This document shows positions 20,328-32,465 of a stretch of 64,000 nt of DNA, one piece after another. Source of the stretch: Liolophura sinensis (lineage: Eukaryota > Mollusca > Polyplacophora > Chitonida > Chitonidae); the NCBI RefSeq assembly GCF_032854445.1, contig NC_088298.1:436001-500000 (forward strand). The letters are read 5' to 3'. The notes below the pieces were generated by a model, which was not told the DNA's origin, did not search any database, and was given only the letters and a program-made list of their open reading frames with translations. Both the position numbers and the translations under genes were made by a program. How positions within the stretch are numbered: the first letter of the stretch is position 1; each line of letters begins with the position of its first letter.

Positions 20328-22967
20328 TAAATGATGGATCCATAGTCCAATTTAGACCTCACCAGAGAACGATATAAGTTAAGTAAAACTGATCGGTCAG
20401 CACCCCAATCGGTGCTAGACACGACCTTAATTATATCGAGAGCCTTTGTACATGTAGCTTTAAGCATTTTAATATGAGGTATAAAAGATAGTTTACTATC
20501 AAATATTATACCTAAAAATTTTGTTTCTCCAACAATTTTAACCTGTTCACCACAAAAGTTTAGCTCAGGGTCAAGATGAAGTTTCCGTTTGTTACAAAAA
20601 TGCATACCGACGGTTTTAGACGTTGAAAATCTAAAACCGTTTTCAGTTGCCCATTTCTCGATCTTATTGAGACAAAGCTGCAACTGATGTTCGATATTAT
20701 TCATATTCTTAGCTCGGTAGCATATAAGGAAATCATCCACATATAAAGAACCCTCTGTGCCCGATGTTAATGTTTTTGCTAGGCTATTTATTTTTATGCT
20801 GAACAGAGTTGGTGATAGAATACTGCCCTGGGGTACACCCATTTCCTGCTCATAAGAGTCAGAAAGTGTGGACCCAACCCGTACCTTAAACTGACGATCA
20901 GATAAAAATTGAGATATAAATATAGGTAAGCGACCTTTTAGACCCATATTCGCGAGATCTTTTAAAATACCATATTTCCATGTGGTGTCGTAGGCCTTTT
21001 CAAGGTCAAAAAATATGGACACCACATGTTCATTATTGATGAAGCCATCGCGAATAAAAGTTTCGAATCGAACAAGGTGATCCATGGTAGATCTACCTTG
21101 CCGAAAACCACATTGAATATTAGATAAAAGCCTGTTGGTTTCAAGAAACCAAAACAAGTCTATCATTAATCATCCGTTCCATACTCTTACAGACACAGCT
21201 GGTAAGAGCTATGGGACGGTAATTATTCCGATCAGTATGATCCTTACCCGGTTTGGGAACCGGGATAATACACGCCTCCCTCCATGATGGTGGAAAATTA
21301 CCAGTTATCCAAATATCATTAATCAAATCCAAGAGAGTCTCCAGTGGCTCAGGTGGTAAATGGTTGAGAAACTTGTAATATACATTATCAGGACCACAAG
21401 CAGTATCGTGGGCCTTTTTTAATGCAGTTCTAAGTTCCTCGATATTAACTGGATGATTATAATCTTCTAAATTCTTAGAAGAAAAGGGCAATTTAATTTT
21501 CTCCTTCCGGTTTTTAATACGTTGGAATTCTTTATTATAGTTCTCAGAAGAAGATTTGTTTGAAATTGTTTCAGCTAGTGTATTAGCTATATCGAGTGGA
21601 GAAGTTAATATATTATCTCCATCTTTTAAATGCTGAACTTTTGCTTTATTATTTTTGCCCTTAAGTTTCTGAACCATGTTCCAGACCTTACGCATGGGTG
21701 TTTTTGACGTAATGCCTAAAACAAAGTTCCGCCAACAAGATCGTCTCTTGGACTTGAGTAATCGACGAGCCTTAGCTCTAAAAGTACGAACCTGGTTTAA
21801 GTTATTATCAGTAGGACAAATATTAAAATTTCGCTCGGCCTTTTTGCGGTCCTTAATGGCTTTCGACAGTCCTGATCATACCAGGGTTTACTTTTGGATT
21901 TGGATTTGTCGAAGTTTTAGGGATAGTTCTATCGGCAGCTCGTAAATCAAGCTCGTTAAATTTTAATATTGGATCATCTGCTGCATTGAGAGTCTCTGGG
22001 GTGATATGGGCCTCACAGAACATCTCAAATGCGATCCAATCTGCTTTATCGAATTTCCACCTAGCTACACGTTCTAAAGAATTAGAAGTGATATGCTCTA
22101 GGATAATAGGAAAATGGTGACTACCACAAAGATCGTCATGCACCTTCCAAGAAAAATCAAGAAGTGATGGATCCGTGATAGTGAGATCGATAGCAGAATA
22201 AGTGCCGTTACCTGGATGTAAATAGGTATTAGAACCATCATTGAAATAACACAGTTCACCATTCGATAAGATGTCTTCTACTATCTTGCCCTTATTATTT
22301 ATGTTGTTACTGCCCCATAGGGGGTTATGGGAATTAAAATCTCCCAGTATTATAAACGGTTTAGGTAACTGTTGCTTTAAGTTGTGTAACTGAAAAGCTG
22401 ACAAAGAAGTGTTCGGAGGTATATACACCGAACATAATGTGACTGTTTCATATAATGAAACACGAACGGCCACAGCTTGAAGCTCTGTATCCAGAGCTAC
22501 AGGGCTGTGGATAATATTGTTATTTATGAAGATCGAATGAATGAATGATTGAATGATTATGGCTTTAGGCCACATCGGCAATATTTCAGCCATATCGTGG
22601 CGAGAACAAGGTAAAAACAAGAGACGGTTAAGCTTTCCGTTATGATAATATGAACATCAAAAGTAAAACAAAAAGTACAGACATGATTAAAATCGCATAA
22701 AAGAAAAAATAAGAGTTAAAACTCGAAAACCTGGGTTTTACATTACATGTATCAATCTATATGTATATAACTGTTTATATATAGATATTTATATCGATTA
22801 AAATTTATATTTTATGATATAGGCCAATGGCCTTTAAATAATTTATGACAACATCGCCAGCGATGCTGTCAAATAAATCATATATAGAGTTGACTGTGTA
22901 GAACCTTTGCCGAACATGGGCAAAGTCTACACAGTCAACCAGAATATGTTTGATGCCATATTGAGCA

Positions 22968-22980
22968 TCACATCCAACAC
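22968..22980 (+). repeat. Target-site duplication, left of LINE C
   Basis: TCACATCCAACAC, identical to 28933-28945. The first three bases could also belong to the tail on the right side, so the minimum duplication is 10 bp. Confidence 0.9.
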
Positions 22981-23607
22981 CCCCCGTGGGGTTTCCGGGG
23001 TGATAAGAATAGGACCTCAGCCCTCTAGGCAAGCTTGTCGTAAAAGTCGACTAACCTAGAGCTCTCCTGTGTGAGCCCGGTGAATATAATAGGCTCACGT
23101 CTTCTCGGTTGTGTGAGAGGCAACCGGGGAGCGACCTGTTTGCCGTGGGTTGCGACCCGTAATCTACGAGGACGGGATCCTGGTGGCTGAGGGTGTGTTG
23201 GTCTTGCGAGATCCTCACGCCCAACACGTAACTTTGGCCCTTACTTGGAGAGAGACGGGAGGTCGGATGGGCCCGGTCCGATCAATCGGCTTGGTCATGT
23301 CTTGCCTCTGCGTTGTCCCAGAATTTCTCCTTAACACCAATCAATAAAGAATAAATGTTATTTCTGAAATTTCGTTTGCGGGACTACGTTTTGAGGCGGT
23401 GGCTCATGGGTCAATCGAGTAGTATGTGTCTGGTGTGTGACCTTATTTACTAAATGGGGTTTGCTCATTGAGGCCATCTATTCGAGTATACCTCATGTGG
23501 AGTCCTTGGTGTGTGTCCTGCTGGGTATCCCCAGGTTCAGGCATCGCCCTTGTTGGCACTCCGTGGTGGGTGGGGAACACATGGGGTGAATCTTTATGAT
23601 ATTTATT

Positions 23608-24975
23608 ATGTCTTCTTTAAATTTATCCCAAAACTTATCCAATAGATCTGTTAGGGCTTCTACTGGAATAACTTCGAGTACCGACAAAAAGAGGAAGTTG
23701 GAGGTTTTTTCGGACTCGCTTGATAAATGTAATGTGTCGGACAGCTGGCCGGCTTTTATTGTTCTTTCAACTAAGAATGAACAGAAGCCGGCCTCCAAAA
23801 TCCACCCCTTTCTATTGCAAAGGGCTCTCCAGGGAGTCGCTGGAACGTTAAAAAATGTGAAAAAGCTAAGATCCGGAGACATTCTCATTGAATGTCTCCG
23901 CCAACAACAATCCGTCAACTTATTATCGTTGAAAAAAATTTCGGACATACCTGTGTTTACATCCCCTCACAATTCCCTGAACAGCAGTCAGGGAATAATT
24001 CGTGACCGGGATCAAGATATTTTGGAACTTTCGGAAGAGGAAATCTGCACTGAACTGAAGTCGCAGGGTGTTACCAGAGTAAAGCGCTTCACTATGAAGA
24101 AGTCTGGTAATATCCTGAAACTAAATACATACCTGTTAACTTTTAATTCTACTTCCATTCCATCATACATTTACATTGGCCCGTATAGGGTTAGTGTAGA
24201 CTTATACATCCCTAACCCAACACGTTGTTTCACGTGCCAGAAATTTGGTCATGGCAAGGGCCAATGTAAAAATAAACTTGTTTGTTTTCGATGTGGCAGT
24301 GAAGGTCATGAGGGTTTCGACTGCAGCAACACAGTTAAGTGTTGCAATTGTGGTGGAGATCACATGGCCTCCTCTAGGGACTGTCCACTTTTCATAAAAG
24401 AAAAAGAAATAATCACTATAAAAACTAAAAACAATATATCGTATCAGGAGGCCCGGAAACTTGTCTCGCCTCCTAATACTTCACTGCAGACTTCATTTGC
24501 CAATGCGGTCAAGCGAGTAGCATCTGTTGCTACTCAAACATCAATGACTTGGCCCATTGCAAACTTGAAACCTTCTCCTGTTTCTGTTGAACCTGCTGTT
24601 CGACCTGCTTTCAATACTTCCTCAACCCAAACTACCTTAATACAACAAATACAACCAGCGAATAATACTGACCGAACCGATAACCCCAAACTTAATCAAC
24701 GTAGAAACAAAAATATGTCCGAAAATAACCCTTCAAATAATAACAATAAATCTAATAAACCTAGTGGCCCAACAGAGCGTCCCTCTAAGGCCACTAGGGA
24801 CCCTGTCCAAACTTTTAATAAGTTTGGATCGTTGGAGGACGTTGGTCCTTCAACCTCAGATGCGGAGGTGATGGATACATCACCCGCACCAGGGAGATCT
24901 AACAGCCGATCTCCACGGAAGGGTCGCCCGCGGTCCAAACACAAAGATAAATCTCCTATACGTCTCCCTCCATAA
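23608..24975 (+). CDS. LINE C ORF1 protein (CCHC nucleic-acid-binding)
   Basis: An intact 455-aa frame. The start at 23608 (MSSLNLSQ) is preferred over 23596 because it aligns with the LINE D start. ORF1 proteins of this group coat the element RNA and accompany it to the target. Residues 1-170 include a conserved block (KIHPFLLQRALQGVAGTLKN; LRSGDILIECLRQQQ). Three CCHC-type zinc knuckles follow: about 207-220 (CFTCQKFGHGKGQC), 226-239 (CFRCGSEGHEGFDC) and 245-259 (CCNCGGDHMASSRDC). The C-terminal 190 residues are Ser/Thr/Asn/Pro-rich and probably disordered, ending in a basic segment. The stop TAA overlaps the ORF2 ATG by one base. Confidence 0.92.
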   Translation: MSSLNLSQNLSNRSVRASTGITSSTDKKRKLEVFSDSLDKCNVSDSWPAFIVLSTKNEQKPASKIHPFLLQRALQGVAGTLKNVKKLRSGDILIECLRQQQSVNLLSLKKISDIPVFTSPHNSLNSSQGIIRDRDQDILELSEEEICTELKSQGVTRVKRFTMKKSGNILKLNTYLLTFNSTSIPSYIYIGPYRVSVDLYIPNPTRCFTCQKFGHGKGQCKNKLVCFRCGSEGHEGFDCSNTVKCCNCGGDHMASSRDCPLFIKEKEIITIKTKNNISYQEARKLVSPPNTSLQTSFANAVKRVASVATQTSMTWPIANLKPSPVSVEPAVRPAFNTSSTQTTLIQQIQPANNTDRTDNPKLNQRRNKNMSENNPSNNNNKSNKPSGPTERPSKATRDPVQTFNKFGSLEDVGPSTSDAEVMDTSPAPGRSNSRSPRKGRPRSKHKDKSPIRLPP

Positions 24976-27900
24976 TGGCGATATATGATAAAATTATACA
25001 GTGGAATTGTCGAGGTCTTAAGGTAAATTTTATTGAAATAACACAGCTAGTTCAATTACTAAATCCTATTGCCCTTTGTCTTCAGGAAACTCATCTGAAG
25101 ACATCTGACAAAGATAAAATAACTCTTAAAAATTATTCTTTATATAGTACTTATGTAAATGAAAAAGAGCGAGCTGCTGGCGGCTCCTCAATACTCATAA
25201 ATAACAGCATTATCCACAGCCCTGTTTCTCTGGATACAGAACTTCAGGCTGTGGCCGTCCGTGTTTCGTTGTCTGAAACAATCACATTATGTTCCGTTTA
25301 TATTCCTCCTAACATTTCTTTGTCAGCTTTGCAATTGCATAATTTAACTGAACAGTTGCCAAAACCTTTTATACTTATGGGAGATTTTAATTCCCACAAC
25401 CCCCTATGGGGCAGTAATAACATAAACAATAAGGGCAAGATAGTAGAGGACTTCTTATCGAAGGATGAACTGTGTTATTTCAATGATGGTTCTAATACCT
25501 ATTTACATCCAGGTAATGGCGCTTATTCTGCTATCGATCTCACTATCACAGATCCATCACTTCTCCTAGATTTTTCTTGGAAGGTGCATGACGATCTTTG
25601 TGGTAGTGACCATTTTCCTATTATCCTAGAGCATATCACTTCTAATTCTTTAGAACGTGTAGCTAGGTGGAAATTCGATAAAGCAGATTGGATCGCATTT
25701 GAGATGTTCTGTGAGGCTGATACACTCCAGAGACTCTCAATGCAGCAAATGATCCAATATTAAAATTTAACGAGCTTCTTTTACGAGCTGCCGATAGAAC
25801 TATCCCTAAAACCCCGACAAATCCACAATCCAAAAGCAAACCCTGGTATGATCAGGACTGTCGCAAAGCCATTAAGGACCGAAAAAAGGCCGAGCGAAAT
25901 TTTAATATTTGTCCTAATGATAATAACTTAAACCAGGTTCGTATTTTTCGAGCTAAGGCTCGTCGATTACTCAAGTCCAAGAGGACGATCTTGTTGGCGG
26001 AACTTTGTTTCAGGCATTACGTCAAAAACACCCATGCGTAAGGTCTGGAACATGGTTCAGAAACTTAAGGGCAAAAATAATAAAGCAAAAGTTCAGCATT
26101 TAAAAGATGGAGATAATATATTAACATCTCCATCTGATATAGCCAATAAATTAGCTGAAACAATTTCCAAGAAATCTTCTTCTAAGAACTATACTAAAGA
26201 ATTCCAACATATTAAAAACCAGAAGGAGAAAATTAAATTGCCCTTTTCTTCTAAAAATTTAGAAGATTATAATTGTCCATTCAATATCGAGGAACTTAGA
26301 ACTGCATTAAAAAAGGCCCACGATACTGCTTGTGGTCCTGATAATGTATATTATAAGTTTCTGAACCATTTAACCACCTGAGCCACTGGAGACTCTCTTG
26401 GACTTGATTAATGATATTTGGATAACTGGTAATTTTCCACCATCATGGAGGGAGGCGTGTATTATCCCGGTTCCTAAACCGGGTAAGGATCATAATGATC
26501 CAAATAATTACCGTCCCATAGCTCTTACCAGCTGTGTCTGTAAGAGTATGGAACGGATGATTAATGATAGACTTGTTTGGTTTCTTGAAACCAACAAGCT
26601 TTTATCTAACATTCAATGTGGTTTTCGTCAAGGTCGATCTACTTTAGATCACCTTGTTCGATTTGAAACTTTTATCCGTAATGGTTTTGTTAATAATGAA
26701 CATGTGGTGTCCATTTTTTTTGACCTTGAAAAGGCTTACGACACCACATGGAAATATGGTATTTTAAAAGACCTCAAGGATATGGGTCTTAAAGGTCGAT
26801 TACCTATATTTATATCTCAATTTTTATCCGATCGTCAGTTTAAGGTACGGGTTGGGTCCACTCTTTCTGACTCTTATGAGCAGGAAATGGGTGTACCCCA
26901 GGGCAGTATTCTATCACCAACTCTGTTCAGCATAAAAATAAATAGCCTAGCAAAAACATTAACATCTGGCACAGAGGGTTCTTTATACGTGGATGATTTC
27001 CTTATATGCTACCGAGCTAAGAATATGAATATCGAACGTCAGTTGCAGCTTTGTCTCAACAAAATCGAGAAATGGGCAACTGAAAACGGTTTTAGATTTT
27101 CAACGTCTAAAACCGTCGGTATGCATTTTTGTAATAAACGGAAACTTCATCTTGATCCCGAGCTTAATTTTTGTGGTGAACAGGTTAAAATTGTTGGAGA
27201 AACTAAATTTTTAGGTATAATATTTGATAGTAAGCTATCTTTTATACCTCACATAAAAATGCTTAAAGCTAAATGTACAAAGGCTCTCGATATAATTAAG
27301 GTCGTGTCTAGCACCGATTGGGGTGCTGACCGATCAGTTTTACTTAATTTATATCGTTCTCTGGTGAGGTCTAAATTGGACTATGGATCCATCATTTACG
27401 GTTCCGCTAGGAAGTCGTACATTAAAATGTTGGATCCTGTTCATCACCAAGGTTTGAGGCTCAGCCTTGGTGCTTTTAGAACCTCACCAGTAGAAAGTTT
27501 ATACGTGGAGGCAAATGAGCCTTCCTTATACAACCGACGTATAAAACTTAGCCTTCAATACGCTAGTAAGCTTAAAGCTCATCCAACAAACCCTGCCTAT
27601 GACTGTGTTTTCAATGCATTATATGTAGACAAATATATTAAATGTCCCAACAAGATCCCTTCGTTCGGTCTTCGCATACGGGACCATTTTGTGGGAGCTA
27701 ACATCAAGCTGGAGGATATAGCTCAGGTGTCTTTTCCGGAGTCTCCTCCATGGCTTCTCCCACAAAGCAAACTAATATTTGATCTACGTAAATATAATAA
27801 ATCGAATACAAATCCTCTTATAATTCAGCAAAGTTTTGCTGAAATCAAGGCTCACTATATGGATTACAAATTTATATACACTGACGGGTCAAAGGATGGG

Positions 27901-28668
27901 GACAGGGTTGCGGCTGCGGCTGTCTTAGAGCAGCGGGTCACTTCTCTTCGTCTGCCACCTTCATCTTCTATCTTTTCTGCAGAGGCCAGGGCTATACTCC
28001 TGGCCTTATCATATGTTTCCTCTGGGCATGTCCAGAGGGCAGTGATATGCAGCGACTCGCTGTCTTGCCTTTTGGCGATTCAGAATAATAAATTTAAAAA
28101 TCCATTGATACTTGAGATAATAGCCAAACACCGAAAACTAATCAAAAGAGGTAAAGATATTATATTCTGTTGGATACCAAGTCACACTGGTATCCATGGA
28201 AACACAGTCGTGGACAGGGAAGCGAAAGCTGCCCTATATAAACCTGTATCTCGGGTTAAATTCCCTTATACTGACGTGAAGTCTAATATTCGTAAATATA
28301 TTCATCGCCTTTGGCAGGGTGAATGGGACTTGCAGATCCATAATAAACTGCATGCCATTCATCCGGTCATTGGCTATAATTCATATACATTTGATATGTC
28401 TCGTAGAGACCAAGTCGTTTTAACCAGATGCCGTATTGGTCATTCTCATCTGACACACAATTTCATCTTAGATGGGAGCAGTCCTCCCGAGTGTGTTGGA
28501 TGTGATGCTCAATATGGCATCAAACATATTCTGGTTGACTGTGTAGACTTTGCCCATGTTCGGCAAAGGTTCTACACGGTAAACTCTATATATGATTTAT
28601 TTGACAGCATCGCTGGCGATGTTGTCATCAATTATTTGAAGGCCATTGGCCTATATCACAAAATATAA
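24975..28668 (+). pseudogene. LINE C ORF2 polyprotein, three frameshifts
   Basis: ORF2 starts at 24975 (MAIYDKIIQWNCRG). Endonuclease: QETHLK, GDFNSHNPLWG, SDHFPI (24975-25730). A one-base loss near 25725, an extra base near 25983 (AAGAGGACG) and an extra A near 26370 shift frames. Reverse transcriptase is 26398-27250 (GFRQGRST, FFDLEKAYDT, GVPQGSILSP, YVDDF). RNase H is about 27860-28250 (YTDGSKDGDR, SAEARA, CSDSL, VDREAKA). The C-terminal Cys/His motif PECVGCDAQYGIKHILVDC ends near 28545, and the protein stops at 28668. The element would need help in trans for ORF2. Confidence 0.93.
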
Positions 28669-28870
28669 ATTTTAATTATCATAAATATGTATAGATAAAC
28701 AGTTATATACATATAGATTTATACATGTAATATATAACCTTGGTTTTCGAGTTTTAACTCTTATTTTTTCTTTTATGCGATTTTAAACATGTCTGTACTT
28801 TTTGTTTTACTTTTGATGTTCATATTATTATATCGAAAACCTTGACCGTCTCTTGTTTTCACCTTGTTCT

Positions 28871-28905
28871 CGCCACGATATGGCTGAAATATTGCCGATG
28901 TGGCG
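28871..28905 (+). other. LINE 3' UTR hairpin
   Basis: Outer arms CGCCAC (28871-28876) and GTGGCG (28900-28905) pair, inner arms GGC and GCC pair, and the loop is TGAAATATT. It lies about 20 bases before the (ATTC)n tail. The same element is near 10090-10130, 14921-14955, 22571-22605, 58172-58206 and 61070-61105. It is likely the reverse transcriptase recognition structure. Confidence 0.8.
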
Positions 28906-31900
28906 TTAAGCCATAATCATTCATTCATTCATTCACATCCAACACACTCGGGAGCGCTGCTCCCATCCAAGATGAAATTGTGTGTCAGATGAGAATGTCC
29001 AATACGGCATCTGGTTAAAATGACTTGGTCTCTACGAGACATATCAAGTGTATATGAATTAAAGCCATTGACAGGATGAATGACATGCAGTTTATTGTAA
29101 ACCTGCAGATCCCATTCACCCTGCCAAAGGCGACAAATATATTTAACAATATTAGACTTAAAATCATTTTATGGTATTTTAACTTTCGACAAAGGTTTAG
29201 TAAGGGCAGCTTTTGCCTCCCTGTCCACGACTGTGTTTCCATGGATACCAACATGACTTGGTATCCAACAGAATAGGATATATTTACCTCTTTTCATTAG
29301 TTTTCGGTGTATGGCTAATATTTCGAAGATCAACGGATTTTTAAATTTATTATTCTGTATTGCCAAAAGGCTGGAAAGCGAGTCGCTGCATATCACAGCC
29401 ATCTGAGCATGCCCAGAAGAGACATATAATAAGGCCAGGAGTATAGCCCTGGCCTCTGCAGAAAAGATCGAAGACAAGGATGGAAGACGAAGAGAAGCAA
29501 CTCGCTGCCCTAAGACAGCTGCAGCTGCAACCCTATTCCCATCCTTTGACCCATCAGTATATATAAATTTATAATCCGAATATTTAGCCTTAATTTCAGC
29601 AAAACCTTGCTGAATTATAAGAGGATTTGTATTTGATTTATTATATTTACGTAGATCAAATATCAATTTAGGTTGTGGAAAAAGCCATGGTGGGGGACTC
29701 CGGGAAAGACACCTGAGCTATGTCCCCAAGTTTAATGTTGGCTTCCACAATATGGTCCCTAACACGAACACCGAACGAAGGGATCTTGTTAGAACATTTA
29801 TTATATTTGTCTACATATGATGGATTGAAAACACAGTCGTAGGCAGGGTTTGTTGGATAAGCTTTAAGCTTTGTAGCATATTGAAGGCTAAGTTTTATAC
29901 GTCGGTTATATAAAGAAGGCTCATTTGCCTCCACGTATAAACTTTCTACCGGTGAGGTTCTAAAAGCACCAAGGCTGAGCCTCAAACCTTGGTGATGAAC
30001 AGGATCCAACATTTTAATATACGACTTCCTAGCGGAACCGTAAATGATGGATCCATAGTCCAATTTAGACCTCACCAGAGAACGATATAAATTAAGTAAA
30101 ACTGATCGGTCAGCACCCCAATCGGTGCTAGAAACGACCTTAATTATATCGAGAGCCTTTGTACATTTGGCTTTAAGCATTTTAATATGAGGTATAACTG
30201 ATAATTTTCTATCGAATATAACCCCTAAAAATTTATTTTCTCCAACAATTTTCACCGGTTTACCACAAAAATTAAGTTCAGGGTCAAGATGGAATTTCCG
30301 TTGATTACAAAAATGCATACCGACGGTTTTAGATGTTGAAAATCTAAAACCATTGGCAACTGCCCAATTCTCGATCTTATTGAGACAAAGCTGCAGTTGC
30401 CGCTCGATGTTATTCATATTTTTAGCACGGTAGCATATCAGGAAATCATCTACATATAAAGAACCCTCTGTGCCAGATGTCAATGTTTTAGCCAAACTAT
30501 TAATTTTTATGCTAAATAGTGTTGGTGAAAGGATACTGCCCTGGGGTACACCCATTTCCTGCTCATAAGAGTCAGAAACAGTGGACCCCACCCTTACCTT
30601 AAACTGACGATCGGATAAAAATTCTGATATAAATATTGGTAATCGGCCTTTAAGACCCATATCCGTGAGGTCTTTTAAAATACCATATTTCCATGTGGTG
30701 TCGTAAGCCTTCTCAAGGTCAAAAAATATGGACACCACATGTTCGTTATTAATGAATCCATCTCGTACAAAGGTTTCGAAGCGAACAAGGTGATCCATAG
30801 TGGATCTACCTTGACGAAAACCACATTGTATATTAGAAAGTAACTTGTTGGTTTCAAGAAACCAAACAAGTCTATCATTAATCATTCGTTCCATAGTCTT
30901 ACAGACACAGCTGGTAAGAGCTATGGGACGGTAATTATTTGGATCAGTATGATCCTTACCCGGTTTAGGAACCGGGATAATACACGCCTCCCTCCATGAT
31001 GGTGGAAAATTACCAGTTATCCAAATATCATTAAGCAAATCCAAGAGAGTCTCCAGTGGCTCAGGTGGTAAATGGTTGAGAAACTTATAATATACATTAT
31101 CGGGGCCACAAGCAGTATCGTGGGCCTTTTTTAATGCAGTTTTAAGTTCCTCGATATTAAAAGGATAATTATAATCTTCTAAATTTTTAGAACAAAAGGG
31201 CAATTTGGTTTTCTCTATCTGGTTTTTAATATGTTGGAATTCTTTAGTAAGGTTGTCAGAAGAAGATTTCGTTGAAATGGTTTCAGCTAATTTATTGGCT
31301 ATATCAGATGGAGACGTTATTATATTATCGCCATCTTTTAAATGCTGAACTTTTGCTTTATTATTTTTGCCCTTAAGTTTCTGAACCATGCTCCAGGCCT
31401 TACGCATGGGTGTTTTTGACGTAATGCCTGAAACAAAGTTCCGCCAACAAGATCGTCTCTTGGACTTGAGTAATCGACGAGCCTTAGCTCTAAAAATACG
31501 AACCTGGTTTAAGTTATTATGAGTAGGACATATATTAAAATTTCGCTCGGCCTTTTTGCGGTCCTTAATGGCTTTGCGACAGTCCTGATCATACCAGGGT
31601 TTACTTTTGGATTTGGGATTTGTCGAGGTTTTAGGGATAATTCTATCGGCAGCTCGTAATACAAGCTCGTTAAATTTTAATATTGGATCATCTGCTGTTT
31701 TGAGAGACTCTGGACTGATATCAGCCTCACAGAACATCTCAAATGCGATCCAATCTGCTTTATCAAATTTCCACCTAGCTACACGTTCTAAAGAATTAGA
31801 AGTGTTATGTTCTAGGATTACAGGAAAATGGTCACGACCACAAAGATCGTCATGCACCTTCCAAGAAAAATCCGGGAGAAGTGATGGATCTGTGATAGTG

Positions 31901-32465
31901 AGATCGATAGCAGAATAAGCGCCATTACCTGGATGTAAATAGGTGTTAAAACCATCATTGAAATAACACAGTTCTTCGTTAGATAAGAAGTTTTCTACTA
32001 TCTTGCCCTTATCATTTATGTTGTTACTGCCCCATAGGGGGTTATGGGAATTAAAATCTCCCATAAGTATAAAAGGTTTGGGTAATTTTTCTTTTAAATT
32101 ATGTAACTGCAAAGCTGACAAAGAAATGTTCGGGGGAATATACACTGAACATAATGTGATTGTTTCACATAGTGAAACACGAACGGCCACAGCCTGAAGC
32201 TCTGTATCCAGAGCAACAGGGCTGTGAATAACATTGTTATTGACGAAGATAGAGGAGACGCCTGCAGCTCGATCTTCTTCATTCGAGTACGTACTGTATA
32301 ATGAGTAATTTTTAAGATTTATTTTATCTTTGTCAGATGTCTTCAGGTGAGTTTCCTGAAGACACAGGGCTATAGGATTTAATGATTGAACAAGCTGTGT
32401 TATTTCAATAAAATTGACCTTAAGACCTCGACAATTCCACTGTATAATTTTGTCGTATACCGCCA

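Larger units (their letters stand above)
14885..22534 (-). mobile_element. LINE copy B, 5'-truncated, split by two insertions
   Basis: The minus-strand copy runs 22534-19021 and 15400-14885. The 3.6-kb inverted-repeat element (15401-19016) and the SINE (20040-20313) sit inside it. Removing the large insert joins TCTGGTTAAA (15391-15400) to ACGACTTGG (19021), which restores the LINE sequence seen at 29006-29030. The 5' end falls inside the endonuclease domain at GAAGATCGA, directly against the tail of copy D. Confidence 0.9.
19021..22534 (-). pseudogene. LINE B ORF2, interrupted by SINE and frameshifts
   Basis: The frame runs from within the endonuclease (22534, from the SIFINNNIIHSPVAL block) through the linker (21141-21695), the reverse transcriptase (20330-21166: GFRQGRST, FFDLEKAYDT, GVPQGSILSP, YVDDF) and RNase H (19021-19688: YTDGSKDGDR, SAEARA, CTDLL, ADREAKA). 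Breaks: shifts near 21865 (loss of a base in the KPWYD block), near 21150, the SINE at 20040, and a shift near 19680. CTDLL replaces CTDSL at the third RNase H acidic position; the Asp is kept. Confidence 0.9.
22981..28932 (+). mobile_element. LINE copy C, full length, nested in LINE D
   Basis: The element runs from CCCCCGTGGGG at 22981 to the (ATTC)n tail ending near 28932. It is flanked by 13-bp direct repeats TCACATCCAACAC at 22968-22980 and 28933-28945, which together restore the interrupted LINE D. Length is about 5.95 kb: 5' UTR 22981-23607, ORF1 23608-24975, ORF2 24975-28668, 3' UTR with hairpin 28871-28905. Because it is intact at both ends it defines the family's full structure. It is younger than copy D. 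Confidence 0.96.

Noticed and set aside
23493-23948. Minus-strand 151-codon frame
   Set aside because: Antisense to LINE C 5' UTR and ORF1; no family motif.
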